This document shows positions 15,490 through 23,220 of a stretch of 37,423 bases of DNA, piece by piece. Every line of letters starts with the position of its first letter. Positions within the stretch are counted from its first letter, which is position 1. The stretch is from Anaeroplasmataceae bacterium (GTDB lineage Bacteria > Bacillota_I > Bacilli_A > Acholeplasmatales > Anaeroplasmataceae): contig JAIDZC010000008.1 of the NCBI GenBank assembly GCA_029057785.1, positions 1 to 37,423 on the forward strand. The letters run 5' to 3'. The translations under genes and the position numbers were made by a program. Under the pieces are notes generated by a model. It was not told the origin of the DNA. It saw nothing but the letters and a program-made list of their open reading frames with translations, and did not search any database.

Positions 15490-16367
15490 TTATTCTCCCA
15501 GGGCATATCTTCGCCAAAATAAGCGGCTTTGCTTTGCAAGTATCTTTCAGCTTCCCAACATTTATCTGCTGTATCAAGATTAAAATATTCCACTCTAATC
15601 AAATCCCTATTTTTGGAAGTAATATTAATATTACCGCTTGTTTTATCACAACGATAATATTGCCCCATTCTTTTAAACATTCCCCCATCAACTGCTTTTC
15701 CTATTTTCATTAATTTGTTTTCAAAGTACAGGGCATAAACCCCCATCTTTCTTGTTGTATCTGTAGGTTTACCTTCTATTCGTGATGCCATTTCCCCTGT
15801 ATGCTTAGTATATTCTTTATAAAAAGGCTGATATATTTCCTTGATTGTACTTTTTTCAACTTCACATTCATATTTTGTTTTAACAATAGTTTCAAAATTA
15901 AATTGTCCCTCTTGTATTGAAAAAACTTTTGGTTCTATTTTATAGTTTTTCTTTAAAATAAGTGTCAATACATAACCAATTAATGTTTGAATATCTTTTA
16001 CACTATTAAACAAGTTAAATCCAAATATTTTATCTAATTCAAATACTGATTCTACAAATAATTTGATTGTTAATAGTATTAGGAACCAATAATTTAAAAC
16101 CGTTAATAAACAAAATAAATACTTTTTATCCTTTTTTTCATCCAAAAAAAATCCAAAAGATATAATAATTGCTGGAATAAAATATAATATGCTCTTAAAT
16201 AAAATAAGTAATGAGTAAAAACCAAAAGTCGGATATACCATAGTACCATCTTCTTGTTTCCCCCACGAATTCCATACGCTAGAAACGTCAAAATATGATA
16301 AAAGTATTATTACAACTAATAAAATAGTAATTGCTATAATCGAGCAAATGATTGTATTTTTTTTCAT
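15477..16367 (-). CDS. membrane-anchored GIY-YIG domain protein
   Basis: A 296-aa protein. Three hydrophobic segments occupy about 5-26, 47-72 and 80-103, with a possible fourth near 130-148. The C-terminal 89 residues are a GIY-YIG domain of the T5orf172/MUG113 type: VYALY and MKIGKA for the two halves of the motif, Arg in FKRMGQYYR, Glu in CWEAERYL, and the family ending GEDMPWENK. All expected catalytic positions are present. ATG 16367 has GGAG upstream and begins 1 nt after the previous stop, so translation is coupled. A GIY-YIG domain on a membrane anchor suggests cleavage of nucleic acid at the envelope; that is inference. Confidence 0.75.
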   Translation of the reverse strand: MKKNTIICSIIAITILLVVIILLSYFDVSSVWNSWGKQEDGTMVYPTFGFYSLLILFKSILYFIPAIIISFGFFLDEKKDKKYLFCLLTVLNYWFLILLTIKLFVESVFELDKIFGFNLFNSVKDIQTLIGYVLTLILKKNYKIEPKVFSIQEGQFNFETIVKTKYECEVEKSTIKEIYQPFYKEYTKHTGEMASRIEGKPTDTTRKMGVYALYFENKLMKIGKAVDGGMFKRMGQYYRCDKTSGNINITSKNRDLIRVEYFNLDTADKCWEAERYLQSKAAYFGEDMPWENKTRN

Positions 16368-16368
16368 A

Positions 16369-16710
16369 TTAACTCCATTTAAATAAATCAATTAGTTTTT
16401 CAAAAAAAGATTTATTTCCTTTTTCAATGCTAGGTTTTAGTTCGTTTAGCATATTAAATATTGTTTGTTTCTCTTTATTACCGATTGGGCTGCTCAAAAT
16501 ATCATCTACCAAATGGTCAACTATAGAATAATAATCTGTTTTAAATTTTTTAATTATTCTATCGATTGCATTCTTAATTTTAGAATCTGGCATTTTATTT
16601 TCGCAATTTTCTAGCACTTTTATGACACGTTGTTGCTCTTCGCTATCATCTATAAAATATAAAATATTTTTTAAGGTTACCTCTATTTGTTTTCTTTCTT
16701 TTTTGTCCAT
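16369..16710 (-). CDS. small helical protein of unknown function
   Basis: A 113-aa charged protein, rich in lysine and glutamate, with heptad-like helical stretches (QRVIKVLENCENK, FEKLIDLFKW) and no membrane segment. Not recognised. The RBS is weak (GTGAG). It is coupled to the membrane GIY-YIG gene with 1 nt between stop and ATG, so it may be a partner or immunity/inhibitor protein for it. Upstream, 16711-16818 holds only a 25-codon frame without RBS. Confidence 0.6.
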   Translation of the reverse strand: MDKKERKQIEVTLKNILYFIDDSEEQQRVIKVLENCENKMPDSKIKNAIDRIIKKFKTDYYSIVDHLVDDILSSPIGNKEKQTIFNMLNELKPSIEKGNKSFFEKLIDLFKWS

Positions 16711-16818
16711 GTTCAGTTCTCACTTTCTTATACTTTCAACTTTTTTAATTATAGTTTTTAAAATGATCTTTATATTTTCCTCTATTTTTTGCACCATCAA
16801 TTCAGATTATTGAACATA

Positions 16819-16893
16819 TTAGAGTAAAACTTTTGCTAGGTCTTTTCCAAAAGTACTTTTACCACTTGCATTTAATCCGCCTTCAAAAATTCC
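16819..16893 (-). pseudogene. P-loop NTPase/kinase remnant
   Basis: Directly after the TAA of the LEM-3-like gene, in the same frame, 24 codons read GIFEGGLNASGKSTFGKDL and then AKVLL before a stop. GGLNASGKST is a perfect Walker A of the nucleotide-kinase / zeta-toxin type. No start codon or RBS precedes it and no ATPase follows, so it is a decayed fragment. Confidence 0.55.
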
Positions 16894-17640
16894 TTAGTTT
16901 TTTGAAAATAATACTGGAAATGCCATTCCCTTTTTACAATACTTTTTTGGAATTCTAGTATTGATGTATTTCTTTCTAATATCTTCTTCAGCTACTCCGC
17001 CTTCAAATGCATATCTAGTTCCATCAAGTACTTTGAACCATTTTTCAATCTTATATACTTCTTTAACGATTCCATCTGTTACTGAGAAAACATAAGGATA
17101 CTCTTTAATTGAGCGTGGTGTAATCTTCCAGCACCATCTGGTTGCTTCATAACGATATGAATCAGGATACTTTTGGAATAACTCTTCGAGTCTCCACCAA
17201 CGAACCTTAATGATTAAATATTTAAAATCTTTTGGTTCTTCATATTCCTTCATACTGAATCTTTTTTGAAGCATCTCAGCATTTGTTACGCCGTATTCTG
17301 AATGATGTCCTCTTTGAAGATTTGATAAACCTTGATATGCATCTAATAGAGCAGACTCAACCTCAAACGCTTCTTTTTCAGTTAAATTCCATCTTTGAAT
17401 AATATGAATGACTTCTAATCCTTCATTAAGAATTTCGTTTATAATTCTAAGCTTATTCGGATCGACATCACTTGTTTCTTCAACACCGTCATAATAATCG
17501 ATAGTACATTGAACATGTTGAAATATTCGATTTCCTTTTCCTTTTCCAACATAAAAAGTCTGCCCATTACGAGGGTCGATTAGTCTATAAACATAATATT
17601 TAAGTTGCTCTACAACTTCTTGTGAAAATTCTTTAATCAT
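16894..17640 (-). CDS. LEM-3-like GIY-YIG nuclease
   Basis: A 248-aa protein. The N-terminal GIY-YIG domain shows YYVYRLIDPRNG (15-26), FYVGKGKGNR (29-38, with the catalytic Arg38) and the metal-binding Glu in EAFEVESALL (near 95). The C-terminal 120 residues (VRWWRLEELFQKYP, RYEATRWCWKI, WFKVLDGTRYAFEG) form the second domain usual in this family. ATG 17640 has TAGGAG upstream, and the gap from the previous stop is 13 nt. Such proteins cut DNA, often branched or foreign. It is one of two unrelated GIY-YIG genes in this operon, which suggests a defence or mobile-element role. Confidence 0.82.
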   Translation of the reverse strand: MIKEFSQEVVEQLKYYVYRLIDPRNGQTFYVGKGKGNRIFQHVQCTIDYYDGVEETSDVDPNKLRIINEILNEGLEVIHIIQRWNLTEKEAFEVESALLDAYQGLSNLQRGHHSEYGVTNAEMLQKRFSMKEYEEPKDFKYLIIKVRWWRLEELFQKYPDSYRYEATRWCWKITPRSIKEYPYVFSVTDGIVKEVYKIEKWFKVLDGTRYAFEGGVAEEDIRKKYINTRIPKKYCKKGMAFPVLFSKN

Positions 17641-17653
17641 CTTAAGTAGTCTC

Positions 17654-18469
17654 CTATCTATTCTTAAACCAAACAAAATGATCAAACTTTCTCTTTCTAA
17701 AAGAAATCGTTATGCCATACTCATCTAGTTTTCTGGTGATATAATCATTATAAGCTTTATAGTTATATGTATCTACCCAGTGCTGAATATTTGATTTTTT
17801 TATATCAGTAAACATCTTAGGTAACGAATCCTTTAACACAGTGTCCAATATGGAATAATCATCTCTTCCATAAAGATTCTTGTTGTGATAACAGCAATAT
17901 TTGGAAGCAAATGAGAATAAATTAATTTTTCCATTTGCCTTTGCTATAATAGTTACAACTTCAGGATCACCATTTTTTATTCTTTCATCGATATTAGGAA
18001 TAAGTGATATTATTTCAGCCAACTCAACAACGCTGATAAATCTTTTATATCTTGAAATGTTTGTAGAATTTGTGATATCAATTAGACCGATTTTCATTGC
18101 TACAGTGGCAATATCAGTATTATTTGGATACTTTTTAAAGCACTCAGTTATCAGGTTATTTTCGCGACCATAATTGTCTGTAGCCTCAACTTCAGCATCT
18201 ACTGTCTCAATTGATTCGTTTGTCATTAACAGATTAATAGTTTTTTCTTTTTTTGGCTTTGTTATTTCTAAATATTCACGTCCGCTTAACGAATATAAAG
18301 CAGGATATTCTCCAGTTCTATTTACGATTCCAATTTTAACTAAATTCATTAATGAAGCATAGATGTTTGGCATATGTCTATTATCACCGTAAATCGCAAT
18401 AGAAAGTTCTCCTTGAGTCATTGTTTTTTTTTCATTCAAAAGTGAAATTATTTGTTCTTTTTGAGACAT
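17654..18469 (-). CDS. winged-helix protein with C-terminal unknown domain
   Basis: A 271-aa protein. Residues 1-65 look like a winged helix (MTQGELSIAIYGDNRHMPNI, then YASLMNLVKIGIVNRTGEYP). After a linker (75-100), the C-terminal half holds the pattern NLFSFASKYCCYHNK and RDDYSILDTVL, which resembles helical proteins in restriction/abortive-infection neighbourhoods; I cannot name the family. AGGAGG precedes the ATG. The gaps to its neighbours are 12 and 13 nt, so it belongs to the island operon. It may regulate the operon or recognise nucleic acid. Confidence 0.65.
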   Translation of the reverse strand: MSQKEQIISLLNEKKTMTQGELSIAIYGDNRHMPNIYASLMNLVKIGIVNRTGEYPALYSLSGREYLEITKPKKEKTINLLMTNESIETVDAEVEATDNYGRENNLITECFKKYPNNTDIATVAMKIGLIDITNSTNISRYKRFISVVELAEIISLIPNIDERIKNGDPEVVTIIAKANGKINLFSFASKYCCYHNKNLYGRDDYSILDTVLKDSLPKMFTDIKKSNIQHWVDTYNYKAYNDYITRKLDEYGITISFRKRKFDHFVWFKNR

Positions 18470-18481
18470 AGGTTTTCCCTC

Positions 18482-19708
18482 CTATTTCTTGTAACTATAA
18501 TAATCTTCAAAATTATCTGTAGTTCTTTTGCTATATTGTTCGACTAATTCAATAGCACATTCATCCAACAACGAAAGAACATCAATATCATTAATTTTCT
18601 CATCTACGCCAGCATCTTCACATAACATTCTATATGAATGAGCAACCGTAAAATATAACATAAGCGATATTTCAAAATAATGAAGCAACGGATATTTAGA
18701 GTTTCCAACGTTTCCATGAGTATAGGCATGACACATTTTATAGAGTTGACTTAATGCATCAAATGTTTGATCGTTTTCCTCACTAGCAAATATGTTTTTC
18801 AAGTACGAAAGCAAGCCATACACGCTATAGTCTTGACCATTACAAAGTAAATGATAATTGCTTATGTTGTCAACCCAACCAAAGTGAAGATAATCTATTT
18901 TACTCTTAAAATGCTTATTTAATCTATTGTACCACTTTTCAATAAATTGTTTATCAAATTCCTGACCACAGCAATTGTATCTAACTTCGAGATCTACAAA
19001 ATCATTATGTTCTTTTAAGGCATTATCATTTGATTTAAGAACTAAAAGCTTTAGATACAATTCAACAATTCCCCTGCACAAAGGATAACAACTATCTAAA
19101 AAATTACCTTCCATTAATACTAAAGCAGATAATGATTTATTAAATATTGTTGCATAAAAAGAATTAAATTTCATATCAAGTCTAATTAGAGAAATTGCGT
19201 ATGTTGTCATCGAAAAAAGATAGTATGGAACAGGAAAAAACTGAAATTCATCTCCAGGTATAAGTTGTGTCCTTCGATAAAAAATTGCTGAATATCTTCT
19301 TATTCTGAGTTGATTAACAACTTGATTAGCCAGTTTTTCTTTGTAAATAGAATCGTTTTCTCTAGTTACTCTTAGAGTATTAGAAACGAATACACAATTA
19401 GAACGATGAATACTTACTATATTTCTACATATTTCGTACTCGATAGCTTCAGAGTTTCCAGTAACCATACTTACTCCATCAAAGTTTATATCAAATAACG
19501 AGAATAAATCTGCTGGATTTTGAAATTTCCCAAAAACCTTATATAGTATTTCAATCATAAAATTTGCTTTGATTCTAGAACTAAATATACGTTTTAAAAA
19601 CTTATGCTTTTCTCTAGTTATTGAATCTAGCATCTTCTTAACATCAAAAGGATTAGAAATTCCAGAAAGCGTATTATCGGGCGTTATTAAATTATTTTTC
19701 TTACTCAT
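18482..19708 (-). CDS. DUF5677-like helical protein
   Basis: A 408-aa mostly helical protein, first gene of the island operon. Conserved-looking segments are YPLCRGIVELYLKLLVLKS (mid-protein) and LYKMCHAYTHGNVG followed by LLHYFEISLMLYFTVAHSYR. This resembles DUF5677/HEPN-like proteins that carry an R...E helix and a later Y-x-H motif. No membrane segment is certain. The ATG at 19708 is 6 nt after GGGAGG; an ATG two codons earlier is too close to it. Family assignment is tentative. Confidence 0.6.
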   Translation of the reverse strand: MSKKNNLITPDNTLSGISNPFDVKKMLDSITREKHKFLKRIFSSRIKANFMIEILYKVFGKFQNPADLFSLFDINFDGVSMVTGNSEAIEYEICRNIVSIHRSNCVFVSNTLRVTRENDSIYKEKLANQVVNQLRIRRYSAIFYRRTQLIPGDEFQFFPVPYYLFSMTTYAISLIRLDMKFNSFYATIFNKSLSALVLMEGNFLDSCYPLCRGIVELYLKLLVLKSNDNALKEHNDFVDLEVRYNCCGQEFDKQFIEKWYNRLNKHFKSKIDYLHFGWVDNISNYHLLCNGQDYSVYGLLSYLKNIFASEENDQTFDALSQLYKMCHAYTHGNVGNSKYPLLHYFEISLMLYFTVAHSYRMLCEDAGVDEKINDIDVLSLLDECAIELVEQYSKRTTDNFEDYYSYKK

Positions 19709-19767
19709 AGGCATCCTCCCAATACTTATAATTTATCAATAAACTTACTTAATTTCGCTCTTACTGT

Positions 19768-19788
19768 GATTACAGTTACAATGTAATC
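19768..19788 (-). promoter_or_regulatory. inverted repeat in the operon leader
   Basis: GATTAC (19768-19773) and GTAATC (19783-19788) flank 9 nt that contain further GTAA/TTAC copies. It lies in the 5' leader, about 48-68 bp downstream of the -10, and could be an operator for the winged-helix protein. Confidence 0.4.
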
Positions 19789-19835
19789 TATATTCATATT
19801 ATCGTATACGTACAAATTATCAAATTATATAAAAA

Positions 19836-19864
19836 ATTATAGCAATTTTTTGAGGAAATTACAA
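19836..19864 (-). promoter_or_regulatory. promoter of the island operon
   Basis: On the minus strand TTGTAA and TATAAT are 17 bp apart. It gives a leader of about 120 nt before the first gene. Confidence 0.75.
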
Positions 19865-20041
19865 GAGTGTTACAATATTATGTCGAATCAAATTCAAGAT
19901 TATTATAAGAATACTTTATAGAAATTTCGTTAAATCGCGGGTGACTTTACCAACGATTGCTCATAAATTTTAACTAGATAGTGTGCTGTGCTTAAAATAG
20001 CAAAAAAAAGCCGACATGACTCAATTCTAACTCTATTTTAC
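19865..20041. other. gene-free right flank of the island
   Basis: No ORF with an RBS is seen. At 19933-19958 an imperfect palindrome pairs AATCG with CGATT and GGT with ACC around a 6-nt loop. No copy of the tRNA-Leu 3' end is found, and the missing front of the PNPOx-like gene is not here either. Confidence 0.5.
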
Positions 20042-20080
20042 AAAAAAAGTATTGATACCTATCGTTAATCGTATCAATAC
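20042..20080 (-). terminator. terminator after tRNA-Leu(CAG)
   Basis: A perfect 10-bp stem GTATTGATAC (20049-20058)/GTATCAATAC (20071-20080) is followed on the minus strand by seven T. Confidence 0.9.
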
Positions 20081-20093
20081 CTATGTTTACTTA

Positions 20094-20178
20094 TGGTGCA
20101 GATAACGAGAGTCGAACTCGTACGGCATTAACCACTACCGTCTGAAGATAGCGCGTCTACCAATTCCGCCATATCTGC
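20094..20178 (-). tRNA. tRNA-Leu(CAG)
   Basis: An 85-nt class II tRNA with encoded CCA. The anticodon stem CTATC/GGTAG encloses TTCAGAC, giving anticodon CAG, which reads CUG. The D-arm GGCGGAATTGGTAGACGCG is typical of bacterial tRNA-Leu. It is downstream of the Nudix/acetyltransferase operon on the same strand with no clear promoter of its own. Confidence 0.95.
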
Positions 20179-20184
20179 ATATAA

Positions 20185-20198
20185 GGGATTTAAATCCC
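20185..20198. repeat. perfect 14-bp palindrome
   Basis: GGGATTTAAATCCC lies between tRNA-Leu and the stop of the Nudix/acetyltransferase gene. There is no T-run, so it may be a processing or protective hairpin. Confidence 0.4.
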
Positions 20199-20206
20199 AT
20201 ATCATT

Positions 20207-21211
20207 TTAGAATTTTTCGTTATCAAAAAATTGTTTTCTTTGTTGCCATAGCTTAGCATCCTCTTCTGTAATTCCTCTTATCACTCTACAAGGATTTCCA
20301 CAGGCTACAACATTGGAAGGAATATCCTTTGTAACAACTGAACCTGAGCCTATGACAACATTAGATCCGATCGTAACCCCTGGGTTAACGACTACATTTC
20401 CACCAAACCAAACATTTGAGCCTACTCGAATTGGATATCCATATTCTAAATCCATATTTCTAACATCTGCATCAATGGGATGTCCTGCAGTATAAAAACA
20501 GCATCTAGGAGCAATAAAGACATGGTCTCCAAAAATAATAGGGGCAACATCTAAGAATACGCAATCAAAGTTTGCATAGAAATGATCTCCAATATGAATA
20601 TTAAAGCCATAGTCCATTCTAATAGATGGTTCAATATAAAAATGTTCTTTTGTTGAACCAAACAGATTCTTTATAATATCTCTTCTTTTATCTATTTCTT
20701 CAGGTAAAGTTTGGTTATACTCCATTGCCTTACGAACAGCATTTTTATGTAATTCTGGATCATTTAAGAAAGAATTGTATAAAGTTCCTGCAACCATTCT
20801 TTTCATATTAGAACCAAACTTTATTTCTGTATTTTGCACAACATAATTGAAAATCTTAGGTTGGATATGAGGATAAGTTAACTCTTGTGGCATATAATCT
20901 CCAAAGCTTAAGCTTTCTATCTCATATTCTAGTTTCCCTAATTCTTCAATTTCAGCGTAAAATACTGCACCATAAGAATACACGGAATAGTAACAAACAA
21001 ACTTTATAGTAAACTTTTTAGCTCCCGTTTCTTCCATCAATTCTCTCTTGGCTGCAGTTAAGATGTCCTCACCTGGCTCAACATGTCCTCCTGGAAGCTC
21101 GTAAGTATTTCTATCCTTATGCTTGCAAAAAACAAAGGAATCCTTATATCTTGCAACAATAATAGCGTATTTAATAAATTGATCTGTTTCCTTGTAAAAT
21201 TTTACTTCCAT
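20207..21211 (-). CDS. Nudix hydrolase / sugar O-acetyltransferase fusion
   Basis: A 334-aa two-domain protein. Residues 1-130 are a Nudix hydrolase with a complete Nudix box at 42-64 (GHVEPGEDILTAAKRE, then LMEETGA). From about 135 it is a maltose/galactoside acetyltransferase-type protein: MKRMVAGTLYNSFL start, hexapeptide repeats (left-handed beta helix), the catalytic His in YTAGHPID, and the ending GNPCRVIR. Either half could stand alone as a full protein; the join is in frame with no stop, so it is a true fusion. GAGGGA precedes the ATG. It is the last gene of an operon DUF3781-GNAT-this gene. The substrate of the Nudix half is unknown. Confidence 0.88.
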   Translation of the reverse strand: MEVKFYKETDQFIKYAIIVARYKDSFVFCKHKDRNTYELPGGHVEPGEDILTAAKRELMEETGAKKFTIKFVCYYSVYSYGAVFYAEIEELGKLEYEIESLSFGDYMPQELTYPHIQPKIFNYVVQNTEIKFGSNMKRMVAGTLYNSFLNDPELHKNAVRKAMEYNQTLPEEIDKRRDIIKNLFGSTKEHFYIEPSIRMDYGFNIHIGDHFYANFDCVFLDVAPIIFGDHVFIAPRCCFYTAGHPIDADVRNMDLEYGYPIRVGSNVWFGGNVVVNPGVTIGSNVVIGSGSVVTKDIPSNVVACGNPCRVIRGITEEDAKLWQQRKQFFDNEKF

Positions 21212-21220
21212 CTCTATCCC

Positions 21221-21622
21221 TCACTTTTTTAAAATAACTTCATACTCTTCAGCAGTTGGGTGAAATCCCCCAACAACTTGATATCCATATTTCATATAAA
21301 AATGAATAGCATCCTCATGAACTAAGGTTGAAGTCATTAAGGTTTCATATCCTTGGATTTGCATCTGGTTTTCCCAATGCTCTAATAATTGAGAGCCTAA
21401 ACCTTGATTTCTGAATTCTTCAAGAATATAAAGCATATTTAAAAATGGCGTATTATCCCAAAATAGATTATATCTTAGCCAGCCAATGATTTTATTATCC
21501 AATTGAAGAACATAAATATATCCTTTTTCTATACTCTCTCTTAATATATCATAAGCTATATGCTTATCATGATCTACTAAAAATTCCGTATCTTTTAAAT
21601 TTGCAAGACGTATACTTCTCAT
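21221..21622 (-). CDS. GNAT-family N-acetyltransferase
   Basis: A 133-aa single-domain acetyltransferase. The acetyl-CoA pyrophosphate-binding motif appears as FRNQGLGSQLL, after MLYILEEF. The C-terminal segment HEDAIHFYMKYGYQVVGG is the usual A-x-x-FY-x-K-x-GF pattern. ATG 21622 is taken as the start because GAGGTG lies 7 nt upstream; a GTG three codons earlier falls within the RBS. It has 10 nt before it and 9 nt after it to its operon neighbours. The acceptor substrate is unknown. Confidence 0.85.
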   Translation of the reverse strand: MRSIRLANLKDTEFLVDHDKHIAYDILRESIEKGYIYVLQLDNKIIGWLRYNLFWDNTPFLNMLYILEEFRNQGLGSQLLEHWENQMQIQGYETLMTSTLVHEDAIHFYMKYGYQVVGGFHPTAEEYEVILKK

Positions 21623-21632
21623 TCTTCTCACC

Positions 21633-21872
21633 TCATTTTACAATATGGGCAGTAATAATTGTGTAGCTATAGGCATTAATTGTCAAGATGATGTTATTCC
21701 TCTTGGCGTACCAGTTCTTACCTTGACGAGTGATGTCAGTATCTGTATGCTTTAGGAATTCTTTACAATAGGCAACTACATCTATATCATATAATTTTAA
21801 ATTCTTTTGTATACGATCAATTCCCATAGGAGTTGTATGAAGCTTTTCAATATTTTGAAGTAACTCATTCAT
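21633..21872 (-). CDS. DUF3781 family protein
   Basis: A 79-aa protein with the family pattern NIEKLHTTPMGIDRIQKNL at the start and GKNWYAKRNNIILTINAYS, then YTIITAHIVK, at the end. Its function is not known. AAAGGAG lies upstream of the ATG. It is the first gene of a three-gene unit with a GNAT and the Nudix/acetyltransferase fusion. Confidence 0.8.
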   Translation of the reverse strand: MNELLQNIEKLHTTPMGIDRIQKNLKLYDIDVVAYCKEFLKHTDTDITRQGKNWYAKRNNIILTINAYSYTIITAHIVK

Positions 21873-21900
21873 ATATTTTGTACTCCTTTTTTATAGGCAT

Positions 21901-21922
21901 AAAAGCACTCGTAAAAGAGTGC
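21901..21922 (-). terminator. terminator after the iron alcohol dehydrogenase
   Basis: GCACTC/GAGTGC with a 6-nt loop is followed on the minus strand by TTTTAT, 9 nt after the stop. Confidence 0.8.
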
Positions 21923-21930
21923 CTCTATAA

Positions 21931-23097
21931 TTATAAACTTTCTTTTAAGATAGAACGGATGTCCTCAGGCTTTAAAACCTTATAGCCTCCATCCATAACT
22001 AAGGTGCCTTTAACAATGCCATCAAGCTTTTCTTCAGTGACACCTAATTCTTTACTATGAAGGACAAGTCCGATTTCCTTCATCCAAGCTTCCATTAAAT
22101 CTAAACCTTCTAAAGCTACTGCTTCATCTGTTTTGCCATTTGGATTTACATTCCAAACATTACAAGCAAACTTTTTAAATTGATGTAGACCATCCTTTAA
22201 AATATATCTATAGTATGGTAATGAAACTGCAGATAAAGTCATGCCATGAGTTGCGTTAGTATATGCACCAATAGATTGACCAATCATATGCACCATCCAG
22301 TCAGTAGATTTTCCCTTGGCAACTAAAGTATTTAATGCCCATGTAGAAACCCACATAATATTACTTCTTGCCTCATAGTCTGTTGGATTTTTTACGGCAA
22401 TCTTACTAGAATGGATTAAGCTTCTCATTAAGCCTTCCATAATATAGTCTGATGCAGAATCATCAGTACCTGAAAAATATTGTTCCATAATATGAGACAT
22501 AATATCAAAAATACCTGCAACCATTTGATATTGTGGAACAGTGAAAGTTAATTCAGGATTTAAAATAGAGAATTTAGGAAATACCGTATCACCAAACACA
22601 TGACCAATCTTTAACTTTTGGGTAGGATGAGTAATCACTGCACCGCCATTCATTTCAGAGCCTGTTCCAACCATTGTTAATATAGAACCAACAGGTACAA
22701 CTCGACAAGTAGGCTCCTCAAAGCGTAAATAATACTTATCCCATGGATCTTCTTCACAGTGTACAGAAACAGAAACTGCCTTAGCATAGTCAATAACAGA
22801 TCCTCCACCAACTGCAAGTAGTAAATCTGCATTACAAGCACGAGCTCTTTTTACACCCTCATAAAGCTTTTCTACTGTAGGATTTGGCATAACACCTGCA
22901 TCCTCATAAACATTCTTACCAGCTTCTTGAAGAATCTTAACTACTTTATTATAAAGACCTGTTTTTATGATAGAACCTCCACCATAAATTAATAAAACAT
23001 TGTTTCCGTACTTCTTTAATTCTGTTTTCAAATTATCTAATGCATCCTTACCAAAATAAAGCTTTGTAGGATTAGAATATGTGAAATTACCTAACAT
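21931..23097 (-). CDS. iron-containing alcohol dehydrogenase, BdhA/YqhD type
   Basis: A 388-aa group III dehydrogenase. The N terminus MLGNFTYSNPTKLYFGKDAL and the nucleotide-binding segments GGGSIIKTG and VGGGSVIDYAKA match butanol dehydrogenases. Metal ligands are the Asp and His of DIMSHIMEQ and the histidines of HMIGQSIG and NATHGMTLS. It probably reduces aldehydes to alcohols with NAD(P)H in fermentation or aldehyde detoxification. GGAGG lies 8 nt before the ATG. It follows the ArsR gene, with a hairpin terminator candidate in between, and ends in its own terminator. Confidence 0.93.
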   Translation of the reverse strand: MLGNFTYSNPTKLYFGKDALDNLKTELKKYGNNVLLIYGGGSIIKTGLYNKVVKILQEAGKNVYEDAGVMPNPTVEKLYEGVKRARACNADLLLAVGGGSVIDYAKAVSVSVHCEEDPWDKYYLRFEEPTCRVVPVGSILTMVGTGSEMNGGAVITHPTQKLKIGHVFGDTVFPKFSILNPELTFTVPQYQMVAGIFDIMSHIMEQYFSGTDDSASDYIMEGLMRSLIHSSKIAVKNPTDYEARSNIMWVSTWALNTLVAKGKSTDWMVHMIGQSIGAYTNATHGMTLSAVSLPYYRYILKDGLHQFKKFACNVWNVNPNGKTDEAVALEGLDLMEAWMKEIGLVLHSKELGVTEEKLDGIVKGTLVMDGGYKVLKPEDIRSILKESL

Positions 23098-23186
23098 GAC
23101 AAATACCTCCTAAATAACACTACCATTGTATCATAATTTTTTTAGTTTTACTACTTTTTTATAATAGATTTTCCACAAATCATAAA

Positions 23187-23216
23187 ATTTAAAAGCATCC
23201 TCATTAGGATGCTTTT
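23187..23216 (-). terminator. hairpin between the ArsR and dehydrogenase genes
   Basis: AAAAGCATCC (23191-23200)/GGATGCTTTT (23207-23216) is a perfect 10-bp stem. On the minus strand the tail is TTTTAAATTTT, so termination may be partial. Confidence 0.75.
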
Positions 23217-23220
23217 TATA

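Noticed and set aside
16720-16797. 25-codon minus-strand ORF before the 113-aa gene
   Set aside because: It begins ATG-GTG without an RBS, and its lysine/isoleucine content is what AT-rich DNA gives by chance.
19726-19797. 23-codon minus-strand ORF in the island leader
   Set aside because: It has no Shine-Dalgarno, overlaps the inverted repeat and is short enough to be chance.
15477-20178. Island integrated at the 3' end of tRNA-Leu(CAG)
   Set aside because: No duplicate of the tRNA 3' end is found at the left boundary and no integrase is present; the tRNA keeps its own terminator.
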